A stretch of 64,000 bases of DNA from Amoebophrya sp. A120 (GCA_905178155.1 CAJINV010000015.1:519309-583308), one strand, 5' to 3'. Positions 11,080 through 22,308 are shown, numbered from the stretch's first letter. Notes: generated by a model from the sequence alone, not told the origin. Made by a program: numbers and translations.

Positions 11080-11772
11080 TTTCTTGGAAAAAATGTGGGA
11101 TTTTTCTTGCACAGCAGGGGCTTCTAGTAAGCAAAAAGTCTTTTGTTTGCTTTGTAATAGCTAAAAATACCAGATTTTTAATACCGCTCCGTAGGCTTGA
11201 CTGGTCTCTCTCCACCAACTACTTTATGGACGGCCCGCACACATTAAAGAACAAGAAGCGAATGGCTCTCCTAGGGCACCTCTTGACAGAAACCAATCAC
11301 TTCCTGCAGTTTCACAACGTGCTCTCATGCTGTTGCACGACACTGAAGCGAAGAGGTGGAAATTTCTCTGTTTCTTTCTCTTTTGGCTTGTCTGCAATGG
11401 GTCGACGACAACGTCTTACTCGAACATGATGAAAGCTCGTTTGCGCGAACATACGAACATGATCGACGACAACGAACCTCCAACAACGATACACTTTCAT
11501 CAGAAATTCAAGAACAGACAGACACAGATGTTCGAATTGGTTCACTGCGCAAGAACTTCTGTGCAGCCGCAAACATCCTCGGACAACTGACGACGTGTCA
11601 CAACCTGAATTTTGCCACTGCCAAGAAGCAGAGCAATCGAGTTTATTTGCTAGATTTGAGAACTTCATCAATTGATTTTGCGCAAAATGAATTTTTAAAT
11701 CTGCGCCTCATTTATCTTGATGTCCATGAATCTCTGCGGTGACGTGGTGGCTCCTGATCATGGATAAGGCTT
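11080..11772. other. Intergenic stretch
   Basis: Between the small gene ending its 5' side at 11079 and the ALG8 stop at 11773. ORFs exist on both strands but none shows a recognisable domain, introner or consistent frame; no tRNA or promoter motif recognised. Confidence 0.4.
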
Positions 11773-14140
11773 TCAAAACGCCCTCAAAATCCTGGCCAAA
11801 CAAACCAAGACCACCCCCGCGTCCCAGACACTCATGAGCATCAAAGGAACGAAGCTGTACCTTTCCCCAAATAAAAGTGCGTTCAGTCCGTTCGGGCCGA
11901 AACCCGTGGAGAATTCGTTGTAAAGTGCGGTCGCGACGACGCCGGTGAGTAGAAAGTTATCGGAGGTTTGGAAAACAAACAGAAAAGACGAGCTTGATGT
12001 GGTCCTTCCAGCAGGTGCGGCTCTACTGCTCGCAAGAACCATCGGAATCCTTTCGTGCAAATACGCGATTTCGAACAAATGCACTCCAGCCGCGAGGAAA
12101 TACTTCGCCAAACAATTCAGCGGGTGACTCGTATTTGGTACGAGCGGCATGATGGACAGCGTTGCGGTGATGTGGAGCAGGAGAAAGGCGCGGAGAAAGT
12201 CAGCGTTTGAAGATACTGAGGTAGAAGTGCTGGTCCTTGACCTTGTCGGTAGTCTTAGATGCACAAACAATTGCAGTGGGATGGTCACCATCAAAATCGC
12301 CTTTTCGTGGACGTGCCACCCGACCAAGAAGGCGACCGCCGAGCCCATCGAGAGAAAGAAGAGAAAATCCGTGCCGTGAACGGATTTCGTTTGTTTGATG
12401 AGGGTCGTTTGTTTGGTTGAGGTTGCTTTGTCAGAGCCTGATGCTGGCGCACTATCACCTTCCTTCGAAGATATGTTCGTGCTCCTCGTTGTCGTGGTGT
12501 ATTTCCTTTTCAACACCAGTCCCAGCACGAAGTACAGGCTCACTACCAGCAAAAGGCAAACCATCGGCGTGATAGTCGGCAGGACAACAGACGAATAAGT
12601 CTCCACCAACCCCGTGGTACTGCTGCTGGTACCACTGCTGCTGCTTCTCTTGAGAACTTTTGCTAAAACCCTATCCGCGAAATTGTACAGCGCCCAGACA
12701 TTCGGTGCCCAATAGGCGTGCGTCAAGCCTCGGCCGAAGGGAAACAGCCGGGACAAAATCTGCTTCACTTCCGCAACAGTAGCGACGAAAACCGTTTTCA
12801 AATCGAGCGAAGAAGTAAAGGAGAGGACTCCACCGCCTCTTCGACCACCCAAAGATTCTTCTATTGCAGGGTAAACAGTGACCGGCGCCCAGATGAGGAA
12901 AGTTGTGACCAGAACGAGGAGTCCCAACCGCAAAAATCGAAAGAATGAGAAGCGGGAGGTGGATTTGCTCGTCGTCGTGGTAGCAGGAACAACAGAAGAG
13001 TTGTCGCCCTTCAACATCTTCGAAGACGAGTCCTTTTCGCCACCAACGAAGCACTCTCGGTACAGCAAGACCACGAAGTACACCGGGGCGCAGTAGAGAA
13101 AAATGTGCTTCATGTTGAATAGCAGGGTGAACAACAGCGCGGCTTTCAAGTGTTTCTTCTCGTAGAGCTCAAAGGCGGAGAGAAGAAGAATTCCGTACAT
13201 CATACCGTTGTACTGAAAGTTCTATTCACAAGAAACGACCAATACCGATCCACATCCATTTTTTGCATGACAGACACTGGCTCTGATGCACGTTTTGCAT
13301 GCCAAAATGGATTTATGGGGAGGGATCGGTTTTTGTGCATAAGTGCATGTGGTCGACGACTAGCAGACCCGCGTTGAATACGACGAAGATTAGAGAGGGG
13401 AGCAGAAGATGACCGTGGCTGGTGTTTCTGTTTGCACCTCTAGTCGTAGTTGTACTTCCGCGGGATCCACCCGTCGTCCCTTTCGTCACCCACTTCCAGA
13501 CCGCGTAGACGAGAACAGTGTCGGACAAAATCACGCTCAAGCGGTGGAAGAAGATGAACTTCGTACTCGCGAAGTTGACGGAGTGTCTCACCGACGCTAC
13601 CGCCTTTTCGAAGTCGAAAAGGAAATCCCCGAGGACTTTGTTCCTGCCAATACTACCGCCGAAGATCCCGTTCCCGCATGACAGGACTAGATAGAGGAAA
13701 AATTCGAAGTACGCAAACATGGGCGGGTAATCCAGCGTCCATTCAGAGTACTTCTCCTCGTGGTACCACTGGCTCAACGGAAGATTTCCGGTGATGGCCA
13801 GCCAATTTCTGTGGACCTCGAAATCCGTGCTTCGGTACGCGCTTGGGTTGCTGGTGGAGTCATCCACGGCACGACTGCTTGCGCTTTTCCCCACAACTGC
13901 GCCGGCCGTTCTGCCGGGGTTTGTGGGCGGGAGGAAAAAAGATTTTAAAACAAAGTGGAGGAGGAAGATGTTGAAAAACGTCAGTCCGCCAGACTTTGAA
14001 GCAGTTTTAGTTTTTCCTGTGGTGGTAAAGCTAGTTCCATCATTTGCTCCAGTGCGAGGCTCTGCTTCCACATTTCGTTGCCGTTGTTGAGCCAGCGAAG
14101 AGACTGGCGCGGCAGCTCCTGTGAGCAGGGTACGAGACAT
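11773..14140 (-). CDS. ALG8: ALG8-like ER alpha-1,3-glucosyltransferase
   Basis: ALG8 adds the second glucose from dolichyl-P-glucose to the Glc1Man9GlcNAc2-PP-dolichol precursor in the ER lumen before N-glycosylation. The frame has two exons (about 747 codons, ATG 14140). Family signatures seen: STDFEVHRNWLAIT, LPLSQWYHEE, SEWTLDYPPMFAYFE, FHRLSVILSDTVLVYA, and, only after the introner is removed, VDHMHFQYNGMMYG. The DH-HFQYNG form separates ALG8 from ALG6. C-terminal half shows many hydrophobic segments (e.g. HLKAALLFTLLFNMKHIFLY, then PVYFVVLLYRE) and the late IPLQLFVHLRLP-type region. It is longer than the usual 500-580 residues because of Ser/Thr-rich insertions. Start is the first Met of the frame; a long polar N-terminus precedes the first hydrophobic segment. 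Confidence 0.9.
13223..13341. mobile_element. Introner, family N
   Basis: Ends TATTCACAAGAAACGACC and TATGCACAAAAACCGATCCC; flanks AGTTC/AGTGC. It lies inside the most conserved ALG8 motif, and removal restores DHMHFQYNG, giving a firm splice boundary. Confidence 0.9.
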
Positions 14141-14759
14141 GATGTTCGTTTCTGGTGGCTGAGTGACCTCCAGTTATATGACTCGCACTTGTAATAGAAG
14201 CAGCACGAGGACTGACAATGTGTACATAGTTTTGGCTTTCTGCTCTACTGTGTATGAGTTACGAATCTTCACTACAACTACACGTTGAAGAAGTTAAACT
14301 TCGTCTAGAACTAGAAGCAAGACCAGAATCTGCTGAAAGAGCTTCTCGAAAAGTTTGATCAATGTAGTCTGAAGAACAGTCCCGCGGCCTTGGACTGTTG
14401 ATTATTGCAAAACTGACAGCACCGAAGATCCTTCACAAGGGGGATCAAAGCAACCACATTAGACAGCATCCAGAGTTGTAAAGAGTGGATATGTTCGTTG
14501 TTGAACCAGCACCAGCGATGCAACGTCATAGGAGCAACGTGAGCTGCTAACTTTGAGTTCGATTCGACTTCAGAATTGAAATTCCACAGAACCATAGTGG
14601 GACGAACAACTGTTTGACCGCCGCTCTCTAGCCGTGATTTAGTCGGAGTGTCACGGTTGGAAGTCCAGAATTTTCGATGCAGCAAGAAGTGAAAAATTTG
14701 GGTTTGTTTATCCCGTGCAAGAAGTACGTGCTAGTGCTACACACGACTTCTAGGACTAC
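14141..14759. other. Intergenic stretch
   Basis: No introner and no recognisable gene. A minus-strand ORF (14359-14685, 108 codons) has no domain and I do not call it. Confidence 0.4.
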
Positions 14760-15566
14760 TCACCACCCCATCTCATTCCTTTTCAGCCAGTTGCAAAAGC
14801 TTTCCGCAATCACGGCCGACCCTAAGAGCAAAAAGCAGATCGGCATCTGGTCTAGCCAGAAGCCGAGAAAATAATACCCTCCCGACGGGGTGTATTTCAA
14901 CACGGTTTTTGCCACGCTCGTAAACTTCGACATCGGCAGGGAAACGTTGCACGAGAGCTGGTACAGAAAATACAGCTGGAAGACGCAGAAAACGGTGAAG
15001 CAAACCAGTAGCCCTATTCTCAGTCTGTTCACCGCTTTTTCACTCCAAAATTTGTGGTGCCGCAGGAAGGTCTGCAGGGATATTATGGTATTGCCGTTGC
15101 TCGACCGTAATGCAGTTGTCCTCTCTTGGACGTCGAGAGTAGAAGTTCCAGTCGAAGAAGAAGGAAGATCTGGTCCTCCGTTGATCCCACTTGTTCCTGC
15201 CTTATTAGCACGACTCCCGGCCGGAAGATCGTCGTTCTCCGCTCCGGACAAAGCCAGTTCTACAGTGGTGGAGCCCCCCGTAAGAACATCAGGATCTACG
15301 GAGGAAGTTGCAGCAGCCCCGATAATGCGTTCCGTATCGTCCTCGACCTGATCTAAATTAACCGCGTTCCAGTCCTCGTCTGGTATTGTCCCTCTCTGGC
15401 TTATTGCACTGGCAGTTCCGCCACCCGGTAGTGTCTTCTGTTTCCGGAGATTTCTCCCGTTGTTCCGGCGTTTCCAGAGCTGGATTTGCACGAAAAAGAC
15501 GAGTCGCACCAGCAGGAGCAGCAGAAAAGAGATGTAGGCAATCTGGCCCGGTTTCGCCATCGCCAT
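14760..15566 (-). CDS. Unknown multi-pass membrane protein
   Basis: Uninterrupted 268-codon frame, the only sizeable gene here with no introner. Hydrophobic segments: residues about 10-27 (ISFLLLLLVRLVFFVQIQLW), 180-200 (RIGLLVCFTVFCVFQLYFLY) and 228-255 (YFLGFWLDQMPICFLLLGSA), separated by a long polar Ser/Thr/Asp-rich loop. The layout resembles a TRAM/LAG or DUF-type ER protein, but I recognise no family signature. It lies 619 bp upstream of ALG8 on the same strand. The start is the first Met; MAM-AKPG gives a second Met two codons later. Confidence 0.6.
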   Translation of the reverse strand: MAMAKPGQIAYISFLLLLLVRLVFFVQIQLWKRRNNGRNLRKQKTLPGGGTASAISQRGTIPDEDWNAVNLDQVEDDTERIIGAAATSSVDPDVLTGGSTTVELALSGAENDDLPAGSRANKAGTSGINGGPDLPSSSTGTSTLDVQERTTALRSSNGNTIISLQTFLRHHKFWSEKAVNRLRIGLLVCFTVFCVFQLYFLYQLSCNVSLPMSKFTSVAKTVLKYTPSGGYYFLGFWLDQMPICFLLLGSAVIAESFCNWLKRNEMGW

Positions 15567-15898
15567 GGACAGCCGACCGCCGAGAAAGAAGAAGGACGGT
15601 TGGTATGAAAGCGAAAAGCGGGAAGGTCGGGCTTGTAGTTGTATCAGTATCTTTGACTTCGTTCTACTTCTTTCAATGGCTAGTAGTTGTGGTGTCCACG
15701 TACTACGTTTTATGATGCACTCTCACAGAAGGTCGTGTAGCACGTGACACCTTGCAAAGGGTACGTTGCTGTACTTCTACTTCTCCTCATCTCCGCGTGC
15801 TCGTACTGTACAAAGAAACTACAAACCATATTACCACTGCAATTCTGGTGCTTCCGCAACACTGATACAATATGCAGGAACCTTTTTTTGTTCTTGTT
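15567..15898. other. Intergenic stretch
   Basis: Nothing recognised: no introner, no conserved frame on either strand. Confidence 0.35.
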
Positions 15899-17859
15899 TC
15901 ATACCGCGTCCGCGTCCCAGTCTTGGAAAACTGTGGATTTCGTGAATTCTTGCATAGAAACCGGCACTGCTGATGCACGAGTCCTTGCCGCCCCGTCTGC
16001 AAAACCTTCCGTCTTCGACGTTTTTCCTCCGCTTGAGCTGATTTGCGCGTAAGCTTCGAGAGCACGAAGGTGGGTCATCGGCTTCTGGTCTTCATCATCC
16101 GCGACTTCGTTGTGCCGTCGCCCAGGCGCAACAGATTGCTGCTCAAATGAAAGTTCATCCGCGTCCGATGGTGGTACTGCTTTTATCTTTCTTCCTCCTT
16201 CCGATAGAAGATGCTGAGGATGCTGCTCTTCCAAAGCAGCTTCATCTTCCTCTCGTCCCTCACGCTCTCCTGGCGGTGACGGCAACATTCGTCTGGTTCT
16301 AGTAGTTCCGGGTTTTGGAGAAGACGACACCGATTCGAACTGCGCATTGTACTCCTGTGAACTAGACGTTTTCCAGTACCCGCTCCTGGTGAGTTCCACG
16401 TAGGTTTTGTATAAATTCGTTTTCCAGTACCCGTTCCAATGCAACACCACCGGATTCGTACCAGTCGCCGGCGAAAAAACGCGGGAGCCCGGGGATTATC
16501 CTGTGCAAAAGTATCGCACTCGTATAAATGCATTACAAATTTCGATTTCCTCAGCATGAAAAGAAAAATTTCTAATGCAGATTCGCCTTGGAGACAAGAT
16601 TTGTAATGCAAGACCTGAATTTGTACGAGTGCGATACTTGTGCACAGGATAGGGATTTCGCGAAGTCAATCACCAGCCCAGGGTTTTCCTGAAACGGTTC
16701 GACGGCGGGGTCGAATTTTTCGTCTTGCAAAACCTGCTGGTTCTTCACCTCGATATCCACAGTAAATTTCCTGTACACGTACAAATGCTGTCTCTGCATC
16801 ACAAAATTTGCCTTCAATCCTAGTGTAGCATGACAAGTTGTACACTGCAAGTTAGCAAAATTTGTCATGCATTTTGTACATGTACAGAAAATTTACATAG
16901 CATACTCGATCTTCAGATACCCCAAGTTGCTGGCGAAAATCATCCCGAGGTCGTCGAGGCAGAAAAAATATCCTGTGCAAAAGTATCGCACTCGTATAGC
17001 TGCAAGTCTTGCATCACAAATTTTTTTCTGAAGGCAAATCAGCACTACAAATTTCATTTTTCATGCTGTGGACATCATTTGTAATGCATTTATACGAGTA
17101 CGATACTTTTGCAGTTCATAAAAAAGATTTGTTTTTCTTCTCTTCGAATTCTTTGCCCCAGACCAGGGCCCAGTAGTACTGCTCGGATTGGTTTGGGTAG
17201 TTTTTTGCGAACTCTTTAATTGGGTATTTCCGAAAGAGCTCCACGAAGGCTTCCGCCTCGCCGATGAAGCCGCCGGAGCACAAAAACTGCGAAAACCTGT
17301 TGCTCGTTGTGTTTGCAGACAAAGCGGCTACTGCACCATCCGCACTGGTGCCACTACTTGAGGATACCAATGGTCCTCTAACCGCCGACGTGGTGAAAGC
17401 GCCGAGATACCCCGGTATGCAAGCAGACCCGCAGTTCTCCTCGCCTGAGAAAAAAATGCGGCACTGGCCATTGCTCTTCTCTTGCAGCTGCTTGAAACGG
17501 GAAAGAAGTTCCGGCTCCCCAGCCTCCAGCAGGGCGTCATAGGCGTCGGCGAAGAAAAGAACCTGCGGGAGATAATTTAATTTTTGTTTTCTAATTCTAG
17601 CTGTGAAAGGTGGAAACAACGCATATACAATCCTTCGTGATCAACATCATCCGAAAATTGTGTCATGCAGTACAACAAATTTGAGGTGGATACCGATCCC
17701 GTTCCCTTCATCCGGTACGCCTCGTCTTGGTGATAGACTAGCTTCTCAAGTATCGACTGCAAAGACAAAATTGCTTCTACATACTACTACAAACAAGGAG
17801 CCGAAGATCCTGGTCATTCCGCAATGTTCAATCACGCATGAACGCGTGTAGAACTTCAT
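15899..17859 (-). CDS. PLOD/GT25-like glycosyltransferase
   Basis: Resembles the glycosyltransferase domain of procollagen lysyl hydroxylase (PLOD) and GT25 enzymes, which add sugars to protein hydroxylysine in the secretory pathway. Motifs in order: VLFFADAYDALLEAGEPELL (the D-x-x-D metal/donor motif), CRIFFSGEENCGSACIPGYL, FLCSGGFIGEAEAFVELFR, SEQYYWALVWG, and after splicing CLDDLGMIFASNLGYLKIE and NPVVLHWNGYWK (the family HGNG motif, here HWNG). Three introners and an apparent GT-AG intron (17563-17693) interrupt it. A hydrophilic Glu/Ser-rich tail of about 130 residues follows. The 5' end is tentative: MKFYTRS at 17859 joins in phase through two short GT-AG introns, but the N-terminus is shorter than usual and no signal peptide is visible. 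Glycosyltransferase identity is fairly sure; acceptor substrate unknown. Confidence 0.7.
16497..16651. mobile_element. Introner, family A
   Basis: TIR TATCCTGTGCAAAAGTATCG and TATCCTGTGCACAAGTATCG; TSD GGGAT exact. Removal joins DFAKS to PGSRV. Confidence 0.9.
16754..16904. mobile_element. Introner, family H
   Basis: Ends TATCCACAGTAAATTTCCTG and TATGCTATGTAAATTTTCTG; TSD CTCGA exact. Removal joins YLKIE to VKNQQ. Confidence 0.9.
16969..17120. mobile_element. Introner, family A
   Basis: TIRs TATCCTGTGCAAAAGTATCG and TATGAACTGCAAAAGTATCG; flanked by A-runs (TSD AAAAA). Removal joins KNKSF to FCLDD. Confidence 0.85.
17563..17693 (-). other. Ordinary GT-AG intron (probable)
   Basis: Donor GGATCG/GTATCC and acceptor TCTCCCGCAG/GTTCTT on the coding strand. 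It places VLFFADAYDALL directly after the upstream exon in phase 0. No TIRs or TSD. Confidence 0.6.
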
Positions 17860-17910
17860 AGTTGAACTAGGTATTGATGAAGCAAATGGATCATGCACCG
17901 ATCAGCCTCT

Positions 17911-18216
17911 TGCTCTGGTGTAGACGGCAATTTCATATGAACTGCAAAATTATCGTACTCGTATAAATGCATTACAAATTTCCTCAGCGTGAGAAATGAA
18001 ATTTGTAATGGAGATTTGCCTTAAGAAAAAGATTTGTCATGCATGATTGCAATACGAGTACGATACTTTTGCACAGGATATTTCACGTTCACTGCTGATA
18101 CGCTGCAGGGCTTTTCGACTCCACTTCTGCAACACTGGGTCGCCCATGCCACGTGGTCTATCAGGCCGAACTTGTTCTTCTGAGTCAGTTCGGTTTTTTT
18201 TTCCCTGCGTCGACAT
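17911..18216 (-). CDS. Short spliced ORF, unknown
   Basis: Reading from ATG 18216 (MSTQGKKNRTDSEEQV) across the introner at 17936-18080 gives about 54 codons ending IAVYTRARG and a stop. Gene status is uncertain; it could be a separate small gene or an unrecognised 5' part of the glycosyltransferase. The presence of a TSD-flanked introner argues that the region is transcribed. Confidence 0.35.
17936..18080. mobile_element. Introner, family A
   Basis: TIRs TATGAACTGCAAAATTATCG and TATCCTGTGCAAAAGTATCG; TSD TTTCA exact. Confidence 0.85.
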
Positions 18217-18435
18217 TTTTGCAATTGCAAACCGCCTGGTGTACTACCAGTACTAGATAATCTAAAGCAAAATCAATATGCATCACAACCAGCAGGTCGA
18301 AGCATACCAACGAGAACGACAGGCCACGCAGCCATTCATGATTGGCCCGATCTCCCGTTCGTCTTCCTAAACGAATGCATGACCAGGCGCCATCAAACTC
18401 AACTTTCATTTTCGAAATGGAAATACGAACACGAC

Positions 18436-19639
18436 TCAGGAATCGTTCGGTTCCTCGCACGATACGGCAGGATCGGCAAGTTGTGTACTTCCGCGGAATG
18501 CTGGAGGTAAAACTATCCTGTGTAAAAACGTCCCCACGTCCCCAGAGTCAAGATGGGCGACATCGCGGAACACACATCAAGACGCTTTGGGAATCACGCA
18601 TGACAAGTTTTTCTCTGTTTTGTAAGTGCAGTTTCGTAAGTACAGCCGCATCACAAAGCCATCCACTATATCCTGTTATACAGCATCACAAATTCCAAAA
18701 CACAGCCGGAAATGCCTCTGATGAGGATGCGCATTACAAATTTTCATGTGACTGCAAATCTGCATCACAACTCTGGGTTGAAAACGTTTTTACTTAAGGT
18801 AAAAACAGCAAGGGGTTCATCCTTGTTCCAATCGTGTAGGAATGAAGGCGCAGCCGGGGCTGCGGCACCGCTCCCGCCGGACTGTCGCCAGCGAGAAGGG
18901 CTCGGCCAGTACTGGGAGAGGATTTTTGCCGCTCATCCATTACACCCGTGGTGCTTCTTGATGTCCTCGCAGTCGGTGATGAAGATGATCTTCGAGATTG
19001 AAGCTTGTGGGCGAAGTCTGTATCTTTCTCCGAGAGCAGCGGGGGCCCTGCTCCCTGCAATCTTCGTTGTGCAACTTCTGTAATCGTCATTTCCGCGTTT
19101 GGTCCTTCTTGCTCGGATAAAGATTCTTCCCAGCCAGACAGTCGGGCCTGCGTTTGCCCTGCTATTTTTACCGCCGGGTGCATCAAAGATCTAGCCGACG
19201 TGGTCCGCAATGTTGAACCCTGGGCATCTTTGACGCTTTTATCTGCACTCTGTTCCTGAGCTGGTCGTGTTGTACGGTCTGGGGATTTACTTCGTTTTGA
19301 ACTAAGGGCCGTGTCTTGTCGTTCATCAACCATCATGGGTGAAGAAGCTGCAGACGCGCCACCCTCCATCATCTCCCCGCCGGGTGTAGTTACTTCCATG
19401 GCGGCTGATGTCGCAGTGGTGCTACTCCTGGTGCCCACTCGCGCAGTAGAAGTGTAACTGCCCAGACCACGACGATGAGGAACAACATCATCATGATCAT
19501 GGTCTTCATGGTCCTGGTGGCTCGCACTACAGAAATTCCCGTTTTGTCTTGCGGGATCGGCAAACAATACGACGGAAAAAAATCGTAACACGAAAACCAA
19601 CCTCGGACGACGAGGATACGAGAACGAATCGAAAGGCAT
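18436..19639 (-). CDS. Unknown disordered Ser/Thr/Arg-rich protein
   Basis: Two exons joined across a family C introner give about 300 codons ending ...PAFRGSTQLADPAVSCEEPNDS (stop 18436-18438). The N-terminus (FSYPRRPRLVFVLRFFSVVL) looks like a signal or anchor, but the DNA encoding it belongs to a repeat also found at 20500 and 25020, so the start may be fortuitous. The remainder is polar, rich in Ser, Thr, Arg and Gln, and I recognise no domain. An alternative Met (MEVTTPGGEMMEGG) lies within the first third. Confidence 0.45.
18514..18801. mobile_element. Introner, family C
   Basis: Ends TATCCTGTGTAAAAACGTCC and TACCTTAAGTAAAAACGTTT; flanks AAAAC. Removal keeps an open frame into the last short exon. 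Confidence 0.8.
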
Positions 19640-19830
19640 TTTTTATTTTTCGAATGATTTTTAAAGGGTACGGGACGCGGTGCTAGACGTCTCAAGCAAA
19701 GAGGAAGGACCGTCTCATGTTTCACGTTCAACTGCTTACATACATTTAAAGTTTTCATCTGCATTTCTATTGGTGGAACTCACCACCAGGACGCAGATGC
19801 TGACGCATGGGAACAAGCATCGGCGCTCTT
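19595..19830. repeat. Upstream repeat R1, copy 1
   Basis: Begins with CCAACCTCGGACGACGAGGA, then an AT-rich gap, TAGACGTCTC and a downstream block ending CGCAGATGCTGACGCATGG. Copies 2 and 3 lie at 20495-20790 and 25015-25265. Each sits on the 5' side of a minus-strand frame, so a duplicated promoter/leader is possible. Confidence 0.6.
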
Positions 19831-20015
19831 CAGCCTTTTCCAAGCTGTGCATCTATATTAATTTCATCACTGTAACAGTTCAAGGGCGAAATCAAGACCG
19901 TCGCCGAATAAGCGCTCGGCGCATTTTTGAATTCTGCGCAGGTTTGTCGTTGAAGATCATTTTTCAAGTTCCAGAAAGTTCACGTCATTTCTTGCACAGC
20001 AGCAACGTCATCTCT

Positions 20016-20345
20016 TTATTGCGTGTCCGTGGTGGCGGACGATTGAGAAGACCCGTCTCCCGAGGATGGAGACCCGCCTCCCGAGGATGAGGACTCGACC
20101 TCCTGGCCGCGTTCCGCCCACCTCCTTGCTGCTTCGCCTCCGCCTATAATTGCGGCTGGCATGGCGTGTCCACCGTGGCCCGGCGCCCCCGGTGCGCACA
20201 TGTGCGCCAGGGCGCCTCCCAATGCCGACAGGGCCGGCCCCATCTCCACGAACGACGACTCCGCACCAGACTGTGTGCCTTGCGCACTATGGATGTAGCC
20301 AAACGCTGCCGCACTAAGCCGATTTACACATTGCATGTTGAGCAA
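20016..20345 (-). CDS. SSFVEM protein, copy 1 (unknown)
   Basis: 109 codons: FGYIHSAQGTQSGAESSFVE core, then an Ala/Gly-rich stretch and a Ser/Gly-rich tail. It is paralogous to 25678-26031: the N-terminal half is nearly identical, while the C-terminal tails diverge. The conservation of frame between two copies supports coding. No domain recognised. A 5' exon is possible, because conserved sequence continues upstream to about 20490. Confidence 0.5.
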   Translation of the reverse strand: MLNMQCVNRLSAAAFGYIHSAQGTQSGAESSFVEMGPALSALGGALAHMCAPGAPGHGGHAMPAAIIGGGEAARRWAERGQEVESSSSGGGSPSSGDGSSQSSATTDTQ

Positions 20346-20490
20346 AAGGACTCACAAGTACAAAAGGACCACAAAAGGTCGTTACTTATTTTGCCAGACT
20401 TGTACTACCCGTAGGTGGTGTGAGAACGTAATGCTGGTGATCTTCATCTTCATGCCAGAGTCTTTGCTGGTGCAGCCTGGCTCTGACACG
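20335..20490. repeat. Duplicated block D1, copy 1
   Basis: About 150 bp matching 26045-26200 with few differences, next to the SSFVEM genes. It includes TTGCCAGACTTGTACTACCC and CTTCATGCCAGAGTCTTTGC. Confidence 0.7.
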
Positions 20491-20494
20491 AAAA

Positions 20495-20790
20495 CCAACC
20501 TCGGACGACGAGGATACGAGAACGAATCGAATAAAAAAGTCATTCTCATTATCTTATTTTTCATCTGATAATTTATTTGATTATATTTCAAAGGGAGGCT
20601 GCGTTAGACGTCTCGAAAAAAGAGAAACAAGAGGACGCTCTTAATAGTTTGTTAAACTGCTGCAGTGGCTTACTTACATTTGAAATTCTCATCAGCATTT
20701 TTTGCTGGATCTCACCAGGACCACGCAGATGCAGATGCTTACGCATGAGAACAAGGATCGGTCTCGGTGTTCTCTAATCATAGAAGCGCT
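20495..20790. repeat. Upstream repeat R1, copy 2
   Basis: Shares the CCAACCTCGGACGACGAGGA start, TAGACGTCTC and CGCAGATGC...ACGCATGAGAACAAG blocks with 19595 and 25015, with different AT-rich spacers. Confidence 0.6.
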
Positions 20791-21167
20791 GGGCAATCTC
20801 GATCAACATGGAAAATTACTCTCCCAAGAACACAACAGTAAGGTGATCATTTAGCTAGCTTCAAGATTGGGATTGGCATTGGCGCACGATCATCAAACCC
20901 CCCAGTAAAAAACACAGCACCAGAAGAACGAGCGAATTTTTGCCAGTCACTGTGATCCTCAACATGGGTAAGGAATTCAGTATATAAAAGATTCTGGACT
21001 ACAACCAAAGTCGCCTTCTTCAGAGACACTTTTCATTTTCGTTTACACACCCGTTGGCTCTTCCTCCACCCGTCTCGGATTGTCACTGTCTGCAGGTTCA
21101 CGAGCGCGAAAAAATCTTCCAGCCACGGCCCCAAATATGACGACGGCAAAGGTTGCTTTCACGGCAT
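20791..21167. other. Unassigned stretch
   Basis: Short minus-strand ORFs (60-90 codons) overlap here, one ending in a hydrophobic stretch (KATFAVVIFGAVAGRFF, about 21120-21170) that could be a further exon of the 21168-21530 gene. No introner. Confidence 0.3.
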
Positions 21168-21530
21168 TCAAAGACCAGAACTTTTCCATCCCTGTCGCTG
21201 TTCTTGAAGCGAACGCTCGACATACATGATAAGTTGGACCGCCGCAAAGAGAAGGACACCAACAAAGTTTCTGTCTTTGAATGGGAAAGCATTTGCTTTC
21301 AAAGTCGTAAAACACCCGCCAGGAGCGAGCCCCAACGGGCTCGGTCTATGTGATCCCACTGCGCTCGCACTATGGGCGCCACCGGCACCGGCACTTTGGG
21401 CGGCACCGGCACCGGCACTATGAGCGGCACCGGCACCGGTCAGCTGATGAGCAGCCGCTGCCGCCCCCGTGGTCGCCAGAAAAGGCTCCATTTCGACAAA
21501 CGACGAATCCGCGAATGGGTGCGCAGCCAC
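21168..21530 (-). CDS. Third SSFVEM-type protein (unknown)
   Basis: 120-codon frame with FADSSFVEMEPFLATTG, followed by an Ala/Gly repeat (AGAGAAHS/AGAGAAQS type, encoded by GGCACCGGC-rich DNA) and a hydrophobic segment (FVGVLLFAAVQLIMYVE). It shares the SSFVEM motif with the pair at 20016 and 25678 but little else. Boundaries uncertain; there may be further exons on both sides. Confidence 0.4.
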   Translation of the reverse strand: MAAHPFADSSFVEMEPFLATTGAAAAAHQLTGAGAAHSAGAGAAQSAGAGGAHSASAVGSHRPSPLGLAPGGCFTTLKANAFPFKDRNFVGVLLFAAVQLIMYVERSLQEQRQGWKSSGL

Positions 21531-22308
21531 TTCTTGACGAATATGCCAGTCAAACTCTGACTCAACTCAACAAATCTTTGTTCGCATGCAAGGTCAGTAC
21601 CTGTAGTTGTAGAAGTACCAAGAACAACAACAGCTACAGTCCGAGCCGCAGCACTTATTTTCCGACGGAACGAGAACAACACTTAATTTAGAGAAAGGTT
21701 TTACAGCTTCTAAACATGCCCGGTGGGAGAGCTCGCGTCTTCAATTTTCACGATTATGTTGCCTCTGCTGCGGTGCGGCCTGTTTTCGCCATATTTATTG
21801 CAAGACAAAGCTCTGCTTCGCTTTTTTATGGGTCAGACTCATTCAACTGGCATAATCGTTGCTGCTCCTCAACATCCTGAAATGCTCGCACGCACTACGG
21901 TATCCAGTGCAAAAGCATCGCACTGGTACTACACGAATAGCTGCATCTTCAACTTAGTTGAAGATGCAGAATTGCCTTCATCTTGCACGATAAAGGGCTT
22001 TTTTTTGCAAAAAATATACCGTGCCATTTATTTTTTCACTACTAGTGCAACACTTTTGCAATGCATATGCAGAACTCACACGAATCCAGAGAGAAAATGG
22101 CTTATTTTGCCCCTCAGTTTGTTATGTGCCATGAAAAGAGCTTCATGCTGTTAAAGCTGATTTTTCGAGGCTGAGTCTGCGGACGACCAACAGGACGGGG
22201 GATGGAGTTGAAGTTGATACTGCCAGTAACTATTTGGGTATAAAGATAAAGAGCTTGCGGTAACTGCTGCTGAACATACAAACTGAAGCCACAACAAGCC
22301 ATCTTTTC
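21531..22308. other. Unassigned stretch with one introner
   Basis: No recognisable coding exon. An introner-like unit lies at 21901-22067. A 62-codon minus ORF at 22114-22302 has no support. Confidence 0.3.
21901..22067. mobile_element. Introner-like unit, family A tips
   Basis: TIRs TATCCAGTGCAAAAGCATCG and TATGCATTGCAAAAGTGTTG. The interior differs from other A copies (an ATCTTCAACT/AGTTGAAGAT hairpin, T-run) and no TSD is visible. It may be an old or intergenic copy. Confidence 0.5.

Noticed and set aside
11312-11742. Overlapping ORFs on both strands between two genes
   Set aside because: No domain, no introner, no conserved copy; both strands are open, which is common by chance here.
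11773-14140. ALG6 instead of ALG8
   Set aside because: The DH-HFQYNG and STDFEVHRNWLAIT forms match ALG8; ALG6 typically has HFQYNS at this point.
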